From the NCBI GenBank assembly GCA_913778205.1, contig CAJYUW010000030.1:1-41334 (forward strand): 41,334 nucleotides of DNA, given 5' to 3'. This DNA comes from an uncultured Curtobacterium sp. Its GTDB lineage: Bacteria; Actinomycetota; Actinomycetes; Actinomycetales; Microbacteriaceae. Numbering within the stretch: the first letter of the stretch is position 1; each line of letters begins with the position of its first letter. The notes beneath the pieces are model-generated. The model did no database searches. It saw only the letters and a list, made by a program, of their open reading frames with translations, and was not told the DNA's origin. Positions 15,370-25,678 of the stretch are shown piece by piece. A program made the translations under genes and the position numbers.

Positions 15370-15397
15370 TTTGATCGATCAAATTTGAACGATCAAG
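15370..15397. promoter_or_regulatory. Two abutting 14-bp LacI operators
   Basis: TTTGATCGATCAAA (15370-15383) is a perfect palindrome and TTTGAACGATCAAG (15384-15397) a near-copy. They touch with no gap and begin at the expected transcription start. AT-rich sequence with a central CG fits LacI-family binding sites. Confidence 0.75.
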
Positions 15398-15421
15398 AGT
15401 CCACTCGACGAGGAGTACCCG

Positions 15422-16690
15422 ATGCAACGACGCACAGCACGCACGCTGGCCGCGGGAGCGCTCGCGCTCACGGCCGCGCTCTCCCTCTCGGCCTGCGGGT
15501 CCGGTTTCTCCGGATCGGGCAGCGGCTCCGGCTCCGGCTCCGCCAGCGGCGGGCTCACCTCGAGCGACAAGCCCTTGAGCGTGCTCATCGGCTCCTCGGG
15601 CGACGCCGAGACCAGCGCCGTCAAGGCCGCTGCCGCCGCGTGGTCGAAGACCTCGGGTACGAAGGCGACCGTGCAAGCCGCGAACAACCTCGACCAGCAG
15701 CTCGCGCAGGGCTTCGCCGCCGGCAAGCCCGCGGACGTCTTCTACGTCAGCACCTCGTCGCTCGCCGGCTACGCGTCGAACGGCTCGCTGCTGGCCTACG
15801 GCGACCAGGTCAAGGACAAGACGGACTTCTACCCCACGCTCACGAAGTCGTTCACCCTCGACGGCAAGCTGTACTGCGCCCCGAAGGACTTCTCCACCCT
15901 GGCGCTCTTCATCAACAAGGCGGACTGGAAGGCGGCCGGACTCACCGACGCCGACGTCCCGACCACCTGGGAGCAGCTGAAGACCGTGTCCCAGAAGCTC
16001 ACCCAGGACGGCCGCGTGGGGCTGGCGACGAGCCCGCAGGTCGAGCGGCTCGGCGCGTTCATGGCCCAGGCCGGCGGCGCGCTCACGAACGCCGACCAGA
16101 CGAAGGCCACCGTCGACTCCGACGCGAACGTGCAGGCGCTCGACTACGTCAAGGGGCTGCTGCAGGACGGTTCGATGAAGTTCTCGAGCGACCTCGGCGA
16201 GAGCTGGGGCGGCGACGCGTTCGGCAAGGACAAGGCCGCGATGACGATCGAGGGCAACTGGCTCACCGGTGCGATGCAGTCGAGCTACCCGGGTGTCGAC
16301 TACAAGGTCGTCGCGCTGCCGAAGGGGCCGAAGGGGTCCGGCACGCTGCAGTTCACGAACTGCTGGGGGATCGCGAAGGACTCGCCCAACCAGAAGGCGG
16401 CGCTGTCGTTCGTCGAGCAGATGACGAGCACGGACCAGCAGCTCGCGTTCGCGAAGGCCTTCGGCGTGATGCCGAGCGTCGAGTCGGCGGCGAGCACCTG
16501 GAAGCAGGAGTACCCGCAGGACACCGCGTTCCTCGACCAGGCCTCCTCCGCGCAGGGCCTGCCCACCAAGAGCGGGACGGCTGACGTGATCGCCGACCTC
16601 GACTCGAAGCTCGGCGCGCTCAAGACGACCGACGTGAAGACCCTGCTCGAGGGCGTGCAGAAGAACATGTCCGCCGCGCTGAAGGGCTGA
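15422..16690 (+). CDS. Sugar ABC transporter substrate-binding lipoprotein
   Basis: A 422-residue extracellular solute-binding protein (family 1, the maltose-binding type). The lipoprotein signal ends with lipobox LSAC, followed by a Gly-Ser spacer of (GS) repeats that holds the domain away from the membrane. Typical regions include GKPADVFYVSTSS, LYCAPKDFSTLALFINK and MTIEGNWLTG. GAGGAG seven bases before the ATG supports the start. It is the first gene of a four-gene unit with two permeases and a glycosidase, under the divergent LacI repressor. The sugar is unknown; an alpha-glucoside is favoured by the debranching-type enzyme at the end of the operon. Confidence 0.9.
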   Translation: MQRRTARTLAAGALALTAALSLSACGSGFSGSGSGSGSGSASGGLTSSDKPLSVLIGSSGDAETSAVKAAAAAWSKTSGTKATVQAANNLDQQLAQGFAAGKPADVFYVSTSSLAGYASNGSLLAYGDQVKDKTDFYPTLTKSFTLDGKLYCAPKDFSTLALFINKADWKAAGLTDADVPTTWEQLKTVSQKLTQDGRVGLATSPQVERLGAFMAQAGGALTNADQTKATVDSDANVQALDYVKGLLQDGSMKFSSDLGESWGGDAFGKDKAAMTIEGNWLTGAMQSSYPGVDYKVVALPKGPKGSGTLQFTNCWGIAKDSPNQKAALSFVEQMTSTDQQLAFAKAFGVMPSVESAASTWKQEYPQDTAFLDQASSAQGLPTKSGTADVIADLDSKLGALKTTDVKTLLEGVQKNMSAALKG

Positions 16691-16695
16691 CGGAC

Positions 16696-17736
16696 GTGTC
16701 CCGGAAGAACCGCGCGGAGGCCGTGTCCGGCTGGCTGTTCACCGCGCCCGTGGTGGTCGTGCTCGGCCTGTTCCTGCTCGTGCCGGTCGTGATGGCCGCG
16801 TGGGTGAGCGTCTCGGACTGGCGCGGGGTCGGCAGCCCGTTCTCGTCCGACGTGTCGTTCGTCGGAGCGCAGAACTACGCGAAGATCCTCGCCGGGGGCG
16901 GCCTCGACGAGCAGAACTTCGGCACCGCGCTGCGGAACAACCTCTGGTACGTCGTGTTCGTCGTGCCGCTGCAGACCGCGGTCGCGCTCGGCCTCGCCGT
17001 GCTGGTGAACGGTCGGGCACTGCGGGCCCGCGGGTTCTTCCGGACCGCGTTCTACTTCCCGTCCGTCACGAGCTCGGTGGCGATCACCGTCCTCTGGCTG
17101 TTCCTGTTCTCGTCGACGGGCGCCGTGAACGCGATCGTCGGGTGGATCGGGCTCCACGGTCCGAACTGGTTCAACGAGCCGACCGGCATCTTCCACCTCG
17201 GCGCCGGCACGCCGCCCGCGTTCCTCGCCGACCACACGATGCTCGGCATCTCGTGGTGGGAGTGGCTGTCCGGACCGTCGGTGGCCATGACGGCGTTCAT
17301 CATGCTCGCCGTGTTCACCACCAGCGGTACCTTCATGCTCCTGTTCATCGCGGCGCTGCAGAACCTGTCGAGCGACGTCGACGAGGCGGCGATGATCGAC
17401 GGCGCCGGCGCCTGGACCCGGTTCTGGCGGGTCACCCTGCCGCAGCTCCGCCCGACCCTGTTCACGGTGCTCACACTCGGCCTGATCGGGACGTGGCAGG
17501 TCTTCGACCAGATCTACACGGGCACGAAGGGCGCCCCGGCGAACACCACCCTGACCCCGGCGTACCTGTCGTACACGTCGGCGTTCGGCAACCAGCAGTG
17601 GGGCGTCGGCGCGGCGATCGCCTTCATCCTGTTCGGCATCATCGTCGTCTTCACCCTGCTGCAGCGCTGGGCGCTCAAGGAACGCCCGGTGTCGCGCCGT
17701 CGCATGCGCTGGATCGAGCAGGGAGGCGCACGATGA
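16696..17736 (+). CDS. Sugar ABC transporter permease, MalF type
   Basis: A 346-residue inner-membrane subunit of a carbohydrate importer with about six to seven helices. The cytoplasmic coupling loop that docks on the ATPase is present: EAAMIDGAGAWTRFWRVTLP. A longer loop between helices (around residues 130-180) follows the MalF/UgpA pattern. The GTG at 16696 lies six bases after the previous stop codon. The end overlaps the next permease gene as ATGA, so the two subunits are made together. Confidence 0.9.
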   Translation: MSRKNRAEAVSGWLFTAPVVVVLGLFLLVPVVMAAWVSVSDWRGVGSPFSSDVSFVGAQNYAKILAGGGLDEQNFGTALRNNLWYVVFVVPLQTAVALGLAVLVNGRALRARGFFRTAFYFPSVTSSVAITVLWLFLFSSTGAVNAIVGWIGLHGPNWFNEPTGIFHLGAGTPPAFLADHTMLGISWWEWLSGPSVAMTAFIMLAVFTTSGTFMLLFIAALQNLSSDVDEAAMIDGAGAWTRFWRVTLPQLRPTLFTVLTLGLIGTWQVFDQIYTGTKGAPANTTLTPAYLSYTSAFGNQQWGVGAAIAFILFGIIVVFTLLQRWALKERPVSRRRMRWIEQGGAR

Positions 17737-18647
17737 CCGCCACCTCGACCCGGCCTGGAGGCGCGGTGCCGGACCTACGCGCCGCCACCGTCACGCAGGC
17801 ACCCGGCCCGGGCCGGCGGCCACGCCGGCTCACCGGGCGCGGGATCGCCCTGCTGGTCGTCGGGATCGTCATCGCCGCGGTGTACCTGCTGCCGTTCTAC
17901 GTCGCGATCGTGAACGCGTTCAAGACCGACCAGGACGCCTCGCTCCACCCGCTCGCGCTCCCCACGACGTGGACGGGTGCGGCGTTCCGGACGCTGTTCG
18001 AGAACTCGGACTTCGGCATCTGGACGATGAACTCGGTGATCGTCGCGGTGTTCGTGACCGCGGGTCGGATCTTCTTCGACTCGCTCGCCGGGTACGCGCT
18101 GGCGCGGCTCCGGTTCCCCGGTCGCCAGACCGTCTTCGCGTTCGTCATCGCCGTGATGGCGGTCCCCGGGGTCGTCCTGCTCATCCCGAAGTTCCTCGTG
18201 ATCAACCAGCTCGGCATGTACGACTCGTACTCGGGCATGATCGTGCCGCTGCTCGTCGACGCCGCCGGGGTGTTCATCATGAAGAACTTCTTCGAGTCGA
18301 TCCCGGTGAGCGTCGAGGAGCAGGCACGCATCGACGGGGCCGGGGTGTTCCGGACGTTCTGGTCGGTCGTCCTGCCGATGGCACGGCCGGCCGTGGTGAC
18401 CATCACGATCCTGTCGTTCCAGGGGTCGTGGAACGAGCTCGCGCACTTCATCGTGTCGACGTCGTCGCCGAACCTGACGACCCTGACCAAGGGTGTGGCG
18501 TCGCTCGCCTCCGGTGCGCTGAGCGCCGGCAACCAGTACCCGATCAAGCTCGCCGCCGCGTTCGTCATGACGATCCCGGTCGCGGTCGCGTTCTTCGTCT
18601 TCCAGAAGCGCATCATGAACTCCAGCGAAGGGGCGGTCAAGGAATGA
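17733..18647 (+). CDS. Sugar ABC transporter permease, MalG type
   Basis: A 304-residue permease with six helices after a disordered, basic N-terminal tail of about 35 residues. Its coupling loop reads EEQARIDGAGVFRTFWSVVLP and the C-terminus IMNSSEGAVKE is typical for this subunit (many end in G-A-V-K-E/G). It overlaps the genes on both sides by ATGA, showing tight translational coupling. It forms the channel with the MalF-type partner. No ATPase gene is found in the operon or elsewhere in the window, so a shared ATPase (MsiK-like) encoded elsewhere must power it, as is common in actinobacteria. Confidence 0.9.
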   Translation: MTATSTRPGGAVPDLRAATVTQAPGPGRRPRRLTGRGIALLVVGIVIAAVYLLPFYVAIVNAFKTDQDASLHPLALPTTWTGAAFRTLFENSDFGIWTMNSVIVAVFVTAGRIFFDSLAGYALARLRFPGRQTVFAFVIAVMAVPGVVLLIPKFLVINQLGMYDSYSGMIVPLLVDAAGVFIMKNFFESIPVSVEEQARIDGAGVFRTFWSVVLPMARPAVVTITILSFQGSWNELAHFIVSTSSPNLTTLTKGVASLASGALSAGNQYPIKLAAAFVMTIPVAVAFFVFQKRIMNSSEGAVKE

Positions 18648-20584
18648 CCACCACGACCACCAGCACACCCGCGACGAGCGCCGAGGCCCCCGTGGTGCCG
18701 CTCCAACCGCTCCTGCACGACGAGGTCGTCGTGCTCGCCGCTCCCACGCAGGTGTGGTCGGACCGGCACGGCACGGTCGGCACGAACCCGGTGCACGGCT
18801 ACTGGACCGGCGACCAGCGCTTCGTCTCGACCGTCGGTGTGGCCATCGCCGGCACCGACGTCGAGCACGTCGCGACCGCACCGCACGGTGCCGGCGACGT
18901 CGTGTTCACCGGACTGCTCCGCGGTCTGGACGGCGTCGGGGCCGACCCGGACGTCCGACTCGACCGACGACGCACGGTGCGGACCGACGGGGTGCGTGAG
19001 CTCCTGCGCGTCACCGACCGACTCGCCGGCGGCGACCGGCAGGAGGGCGCGGCCGACCTGCTCGTCCGGGTCCGCCTGACACCGGACGCGACCAGCATGG
19101 ACGCGGTGAAGGCGGGCGGCAGCGCCGTGCCCGTGCCGGCCGTGCGCACGGCGGACGGCGGCGGGGCGGACGCCGGACGGGCCTCCTGGACGGCCGGATC
19201 GGTCGACGTGACGCTGACCGCGCCCGGGGCGGACCTCGTGCTCGACGACGGCGACGTCGTCCTCACCTGGCGCGTCCCGCGGGACCGGGTCGTCGAGGTC
19301 GGGTGGGACTGCGCCGTCGTCGCGCCGGACGCCGTGGTGACGGGCGCGACCACCCCGCGGACGTTCGACGCCCCGGCCGGCGTCGACGACGACCGTCTGC
19401 GCCGCTGGCTCGACCGCGCCACGGACGACCTCGACGCGCTCCGCATGCGCCGTCCCGAGGGGGAGTTCCTCGCCGCCGGTGCGCCCTGGTTCTTCACGCT
19501 GTTCGGCCGCGACTCGATCTGGGCCGCCCGCTTCCTGCTCGCGGTCGACACCGCACTCGCGGCGGACACGCTCCGGGTGCTCGCCGCCGTGCAGGGCACC
19601 CGTGTCGACCCGGCCACCGCCGAGCAGCCGGGCAAGATCATGCACGAGCTGCGCCAGGCCGCGCTCGCGATCGACAACGACGAGCTGTCGCTGCCGCCGC
19701 TGTACTACGGCACCGTCGACGCGACCCCGCTCTGGGTGTGCCTGCTGCACGACGCCTGGCGTGCCGGGATGCCGGACGCCGAGGTCGAGGCGCTCCTCCC
19801 CGCGCTCGAACGGGCCCTGGCGTGGATGCGCGACCACGGCGACGCGGACGGCGACGGCCTGCTCGAGTACGTCGACGAGACCGGTCGCGGGCTCGCCAAC
19901 CAGGGGTGGAAGGACTCGGGCGACAGCGTGCAGTGGCGCGACGGCAGCCTGGCCGAGGGACCGATCGCGCTGTGCGAGGTGCAGGGGTACGCGCACGAGG
20001 CCGCCGTGCACGGGGCGGACCTGCTCGACGCGTTCGGCCGAGACGGCGGGGACGCGTGGCGCGCCTGGGCCGACCGGCTCGCCGAGCGGTTCCGCGCGGC
20101 GTTCTGGGTGTCCGACGCGGTCGGCGCGTACCCGGCGATCGCGCTCGACGCCGCGAAGCGTCCGGTCGACTCCGCGACGAGCAACATCGGCCACCTGCTC
20201 GGCACCGGCATCCTGTCGGCCGACGAGGAGGCGACCGTCGCGGCACGCGTGGTGGCCCCGGACATGGCGAGCGGGTACGGGCTCCGGACCCTGTCGACCA
20301 CCGCCGCCGGCTACTGGCCGCTGAGCTACCACGGCGGGTCCGTCTGGACGCACGACACGGCCGTCGTGGTGGCCGGACTGCAGCGCTCGGGACACCTCGC
20401 CGAGGCCCGGGTGCTCGCCGAGCAGCTGCTCGCCGCAGCGGTCGCGTTCGACTTCCGCGTGCCGGAGCTGCACGCGGGCGACGCGGCCGCGGAGGTCAGC
20501 CGGCCGGCACCGTACCCGGCGGCGTGCCGACCCCAGGCGTGGAGCGCTGCGGCGGCGTTCCCGGTGTGGGCGGCGCTGCGGTGA
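18644..20584 (+). CDS. Glycogen-debranching-type glycosidase (amylo-alpha-1,6-glucosidase family)
   Basis: A 646-residue enzyme, cytoplasmic as no signal is seen. The first 240 residues form the beta-sandwich domain found at the N-terminus of bacterial debranching-type enzymes (HGTVGTNPVHGYWTGDQRFV). The rest is an alpha/alpha-barrel glycosidase: FFTLFGRDSIWAARFLL, then NQGWKDSGDSVQW, whose acidic residues are likely catalytic, then YWPLSYHGGSVWTHD. Relatives are annotated as amylo-alpha-1,6-glucosidases, but many have other or unknown substrates. The ATG overlaps the upstream permease stop (ATGA), with AAGGA upstream. Being last in the sugar import operon it probably hydrolyses the imported oligosaccharide. 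Confidence 0.82.
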   Translation: MTTTTTSTPATSAEAPVVPLQPLLHDEVVVLAAPTQVWSDRHGTVGTNPVHGYWTGDQRFVSTVGVAIAGTDVEHVATAPHGAGDVVFTGLLRGLDGVGADPDVRLDRRRTVRTDGVRELLRVTDRLAGGDRQEGAADLLVRVRLTPDATSMDAVKAGGSAVPVPAVRTADGGGADAGRASWTAGSVDVTLTAPGADLVLDDGDVVLTWRVPRDRVVEVGWDCAVVAPDAVVTGATTPRTFDAPAGVDDDRLRRWLDRATDDLDALRMRRPEGEFLAAGAPWFFTLFGRDSIWAARFLLAVDTALAADTLRVLAAVQGTRVDPATAEQPGKIMHELRQAALAIDNDELSLPPLYYGTVDATPLWVCLLHDAWRAGMPDAEVEALLPALERALAWMRDHGDADGDGLLEYVDETGRGLANQGWKDSGDSVQWRDGSLAEGPIALCEVQGYAHEAAVHGADLLDAFGRDGGDAWRAWADRLAERFRAAFWVSDAVGAYPAIALDAAKRPVDSATSNIGHLLGTGILSADEEATVAARVVAPDMASGYGLRTLSTTAAGYWPLSYHGGSVWTHDTAVVVAGLQRSGHLAEARVLAEQLLAAAVAFDFRVPELHAGDAAAEVSRPAPYPAACRPQAWSAAAAFPVWAALR

Positions 20585-20628
20585 CGGACGCCAGGCCCGT
20601 GGCGGGGCCGCCACGGGCCTGGCGTCCG
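20585..20628 (+). terminator. Terminator hairpin of the sugar operon
   Basis: A perfect 21-bp stem with a GG loop beginning at the end of the glycosidase gene. Its inner part (AGGCCCGTGGCGG) is identical to the hairpin at 1-28. No U-tract follows. Confidence 0.8.
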
Positions 20629-20640
20629 ATCCGGCGGGGG

Positions 20641-20646
20641 TAGCGT
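20641..20646 (+). promoter_or_regulatory. -10 box TAGCGT for the MBL-fold gene
   Basis: TAGCGT, then seven bases, then ATG 20654. Confidence 0.6.
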
Positions 20647-20653
20647 TCGGAGC

Positions 20654-21295
20654 ATGGAGCTGACCAAGTACAACCACGCCACGGTCGTCCTCGAGCGGGA
20701 CGGCGTCACGCTCGTCCTCGACCCCGGCGCCTTCACGCCGGAGGCCGCCGACCTCGTCCGCGCCGCGACCGGCGTGCTCATCACGCACGAGCACTTCGAC
20801 CACTTCGACGTCGACGCCGTGCGCAGCGGGCTCGAGGCGAACGCGGAACTCGTCGTCCGGGCGCCGCAGGCCGTCGTCGACCAGCTCGGCGAGCACGACG
20901 GTCGTGTCGTCGCGGTGCAGGCCGGTGACGCGTTCGCGGTCGGACCGTTCTCGGTGCGGGTCTTCGGCGAGCAGCACGCCGTGATCCACCGCGACATCCC
21001 GACGATCGCGAACGTGGGCTACCTCGTCGACGACGCGGTCTTCCACCCCGGTGACGCGTACCTCGTCCCCGGGGTCCCGGTGCAGACCCTCCTGCTGCCG
21101 ACGAGCGGCCCGTGGACCCACACGGCCGAGGCGGTCGACTACGTGCGCGAGGTCGCGCCGGAGCGGGCCGTGCAGATCCACGAGGCGATGCTCAGCGAGA
21201 TGGGCCAGCAGTCCGCGGCGCGCTTCCTCGGCTCGGACGGTCTCGGGCCGGTGCCCGTGACGATCCTGCCGGCGGGGGAGTCGATCACCGTCTGA
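20654..21295 (+). CDS. MBL-fold metallohydrolase, UlaG/UPF0173-like
   Basis: A 213-residue metallo-beta-lactamase-fold protein. It begins with a typical KYNHATVVLE strand, and the metal motif is HEHFDHFD (H-x-H-x-D-H). Later ligands are probably the His in FGEQHAVIH and the Asp in HPGDA. The length and the sequence order fit the small family that includes UlaG lactonase and UPF0173 proteins, acting on phosphoester or lactone bonds; the substrate is not evident. The start is fixed by the -10 box seven bases upstream. It is a single-gene unit between the sugar operon terminator and an acetyltransferase gene. Confidence 0.83.
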   Translation: MELTKYNHATVVLERDGVTLVLDPGAFTPEAADLVRAATGVLITHEHFDHFDVDAVRSGLEANAELVVRAPQAVVDQLGEHDGRVVAVQAGDAFAVGPFSVRVFGEQHAVIHRDIPTIANVGYLVDDAVFHPGDAYLVPGVPVQTLLLPTSGPWTHTAEAVDYVREVAPERAVQIHEAMLSEMGQQSAARFLGSDGLGPVPVTILPAGESITV

Positions 21296-21349
21296 CGGTC
21301 GGGTCGCGTCGTCCCGCGGCGGTGCGGCAGCGTGCGAGGATCGTTCTTC

Positions 21350-21832
21350 GTGATCACGATCGAACGCGTCGCCTGGGACGACCCCCGCGGGGTGGCCCTC
21401 CGCACCACCATGGACGATGAGATGCACGAGCGCTACGGCTCGGCGCACGCGGCGGAGGACCCCGCCGTCACCGCCGAACGCGACCGCGTGCTCACGGTCG
21501 ACCCCGCCGACGTGATCACCTCGCTCCTCGCGGTCGACGAGGACGGCACCCCGCTCGGGCACATCGCCGTGCGACGGCTCGGCGACGAGGTCGAGCTGAA
21601 GCGCCTCATCGTGCTCGCGGCCGCGCGGGGCAAGGGCGCGGCGACGGCGCTGCTGGCCGAGGGCGAGCGGGTCGCGCGCGAGCAGGGCGCGGGCCGGGTG
21701 GTCCTGCAGACCGGTGACAAGCAGCCCGAGGCGGTCGCGCTCTACCGCAAGACCGGGTGGGAGCAGATCCCGGTCTACGCGCCCTACGCCGAGACCATGC
21801 CGTGGTCGTACTGCTTCGCGAAGGCGCTGTAG
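21350..21832 (+). CDS. GNAT family N-acetyltransferase
   Basis: A 160-residue acetyltransferase with the acetyl-CoA loop in VELKRLIVLAAARGKGAATALL and the closing LYRKTGWEQIP. It resembles the protein at 6756-7274 in layout. An in-frame GTG at 21332 would add six residues; GTG 21350 is preferred because the sequence then begins VITIERVAW, an expected first strand, and GAGGA lies upstream of it. The substrate is unknown. It precedes the TetR/MFS operon but has its own untranslated gap, so it need not be linked to it. Confidence 0.83.
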   Translation: MITIERVAWDDPRGVALRTTMDDEMHERYGSAHAAEDPAVTAERDRVLTVDPADVITSLLAVDEDGTPLGHIAVRRLGDEVELKRLIVLAAARGKGAATALLAEGERVAREQGAGRVVLQTGDKQPEAVALYRKTGWEQIPVYAPYAETMPWSYCFAKAL

Positions 21833-21844
21833 CCGCGACACCTC

Positions 21845-21871
21845 ATTGCACTCTCAGGGTGAAAGTGCAAT
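21845..21871. promoter_or_regulatory. 27-bp operator covering the TetR/MFS promoter
   Basis: Two 12-base arms (ATTGCACTCTCA and TGAAAGTGCAAT) around GGG, with a single mismatch. The left arm contains the -35 hexamer and the right arm the first bases of the -10. This is the expected binding site of the TetR protein encoded nine bases downstream. Confidence 0.75.
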
Positions 21872-21874
21872 TCT
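21846..21874 (+). promoter_or_regulatory. Promoter of the TetR/MFS operon
   Basis: TTGCAC (21846-21851), 17 bases, AATTCT (21869-21874), then six bases to GTG 21881. Leaderless start; wholly inside the operator region. Confidence 0.6.
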
Positions 21875-21880
21875 GTCCGG

Positions 21881-24204
<2,324 letters not shown>

Positions 24205-24205
24205 C

Positions 24206-24241
24206 GGACACGTCTCGTGCGAACGCGCACGAGACTCGTCC
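24206..24241 (+). terminator. Terminator hairpin of the efflux operon
   Basis: Stem GTCTCGTGCG / CGCACGAGAC (24212-24235) with a four-base loop, extended by GGAC/GTCC across small bulges. It begins right after the exporter stop codon. The right arm's CACGAGACTCG is repeated once more at 24247-24256. Confidence 0.75.
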
Positions 24242-24282
24242 GCCAGCACGAGACTCGGGTCGCGTGGTGCGGACCGCTCCGA

Positions 24283-24338
24283 CCACCGGACGGGAGGCAC
24301 GGCGCCAGCTGGCACCGTGCCTCCCGGCCGTCCCGTGG
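24283..24338. terminator. Long imperfect hairpin in the gap before the LacI gene
   Basis: Arms GGGAGGCACGG.GCC pair over 15 positions with one mismatch around an AGCT loop; GGAC/GTCC and CCAC/GTGG extend the stem. Convergent genes flank the gap, so it could be a two-way terminator. Confidence 0.6.
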
Positions 24339-24365
24339 TGCGCCTGCGCCGGCCGAGGGCTTCGC

Positions 24366-24466
24366 GCGATCTGTCGCTTCCGCGAGGGCGACAGATCGCC
24401 GCGCTCTGCACGCGCGCATCTGTCGCCCTGGCGGCACTGACGGTGCCCCGCCCCGTGCTCTGTCGC
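24366..24466. repeat. Inverted and direct repeats of TCTGTCGC
   Basis: A perfect 12-bp stem GCGATCTGTCGC (24366-24377) / GCGACAGATCGC (24388-24399) with a ten-base loop, followed by two further direct copies of TCTGTCGC at 24419 and 24459. The third is again followed by TTCCGCG, as in the first. No gene is seen in 24205-24517, about 310 bases in all. Confidence 0.7.
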
Positions 24467-24517
24467 TTCCGCGCGCCGCGCCGAGCCGCGGGTGACAACG
24501 CGCCGCGCTCGGCGCCG

Positions 24518-25504
24518 TCAGCCGGCGGTGCTCGCGCGGACGACGAGTCGCGTGGGCAGCGACGGGACCTCGGCGGCACCGCCGTCGAACGTCGTGAGCA
24601 GCCGGAGCGCCGCGGCCCGGCCGAGGTCCGCACCGGGAAGGGCGACGCTCGTCAGGGCCGGCGCGGTGACCGACGACGAGGGCAGGTCGTCGAAGCCGGC
24701 GACGGCGAGGCGCCCGGGGACCGCGACGCCCCGCGATCCCGCGACACGCAGCACGCCGTACGCCAGGGTGTCCGCGGCAGCGACCACGGCCGTGACGTCG
24801 TCGTCCAGCCAGGCGTCGAGGGCCGTCGTCGCCACCTCGGTCGCCGCGTCCACGGTCAGGTCAGCGCGGGCGACGACCGGCGACACCGCGATGCCGGCGG
24901 CACGTGCGGCGGTCTCGAGCAGTCTGCGACGGACGGCGAACGTCGCCGCGCGCGAGGTCCCGTCGAAGTAGCCGATCCGCCGGTGTCCGAGGCCGGCCAG
25001 GTGCGCGACCAGTTGCTGCACGCCGGGCTCGAGGTCGTAGTTCACGGCGCCCGGCTCACCCGGAGCGTCGAGCTGCACGACGGGGACGCTCGCCACGAGG
25101 TCCTGGTGGTCCGCCGGCGCCTCGACGAGGATCCCGGCGGGGCGCAGTCGTTCGAAGCGACGGACGTCGGCGACGGCGGGCTGCTGGCCGCGCTCCGTGA
25201 CCGAGAGGACGAGCTGGTACCGGTCGCCCAGGGTGTCGCGGACGCCGCGGATCACCTCGGCGAAGAACGGGTTGGACAGGTCGGGGGCGATGAGCACGAC
25301 GAGGTCGCCACTGCCCCGCGCCAGCGAGCTCGCGGCGTGGTCCACGACGTAGCCGAGTTCGTCGACCGCCGCCCGCACCCGTTCGGCGATCGGTGCCGAG
25401 ACCCGGCCGCGGTCCTTCCCGTTCACCACGAGGGACACGGTGGCGATGCTCGTCCCGGCGCGCTCGGCGACCATCGCGGCGGTGACGCGGGCGGTGGAGG
25501 GCAC
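24518..25504 (-). CDS. LacI family repressor of the nucleoside operon
   Basis: A 328-residue LacI/GalR regulator with head VTAAMVAERAGTSIATVSLV, hinge DHAASSLARGSGDLV and a ligand domain (APDLSNPFFAEVIRGVRD). Its sequence is far from the LacI protein at 14346-15329. GTG 25504 is six bases from a TACGAT -10 box, giving a leaderless start. It is divergent from nucleoside hydrolase, transporter and ribokinase genes, and two near-identical operators lie between, so it probably represses these genes and responds to a nucleoside or ribose derivative. Confidence 0.88.
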   Translation of the reverse strand: MPSTARVTAAMVAERAGTSIATVSLVVNGKDRGRVSAPIAERVRAAVDELGYVVDHAASSLARGSGDLVVLIAPDLSNPFFAEVIRGVRDTLGDRYQLVLSVTERGQQPAVADVRRFERLRPAGILVEAPADHQDLVASVPVVQLDAPGEPGAVNYDLEPGVQQLVAHLAGLGHRRIGYFDGTSRAATFAVRRRLLETAARAAGIAVSPVVARADLTVDAATEVATTALDAWLDDDVTAVVAAADTLAYGVLRVAGSRGVAVPGRLAVAGFDDLPSSSVTAPALTSVALPGADLGRAAALRLLTTFDGGAAEVPSLPTRLVVRASTAG

Positions 25505-25510
25505 CCGCTG

Positions 25511-25516
25511 ATCGTA
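25511..25516 (-). promoter_or_regulatory. -10 box TACGAT for the LacI gene
   Basis: On the minus strand TACGAT, then six bases, then GTG 25504. Confidence 0.6.
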
Positions 25517-25536
25517 GCGAGTCGGGCACCCCAGGC

Positions 25537-25565
25537 TTGACGTCAAGCGCTTGACGTGCTTCCAT
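25537..25565 (+). promoter_or_regulatory. Candidate promoter of the nucleoside operon
   Basis: TTGACG (25537-25542), 17 bases, TTCCAT (25560-25565). The -10 is poor, but the position fits operator use: the first operator lies in the spacer and the second directly after the -10. Confidence 0.35.
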
Positions 25566-25579
25566 GTCAAACGCTTGAC
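25542..25579. promoter_or_regulatory. Paired LacI operators of the nucleoside operon
   Basis: GTCAAGCGCTTGAC (25542-25555, a perfect palindrome) and GTCAAACGCTTGAC (25566-25579, one mismatch) are 24 bases apart centre to centre, that is on nearly the same face of the helix. The central CG and the arms fit LacI-family sites. Confidence 0.78.
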
Positions 25580-25678
25580 GTGCCGCGGGAGCTGATTCCT
25601 CCGCCGCGGACCCCACCACGTCGAGCCCCGACTTCCGTCCGTGTGACGGTGACGATCCCCGACGAAGTGGAGACCCCC

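Noticed and set aside
15535..15560. Short GC-rich GGCTCC repeat near the start of the sugar-binding protein gene
   Set aside because: It encodes the Gly-Ser spacer after the lipobox, an ordinary feature of lipoproteins.
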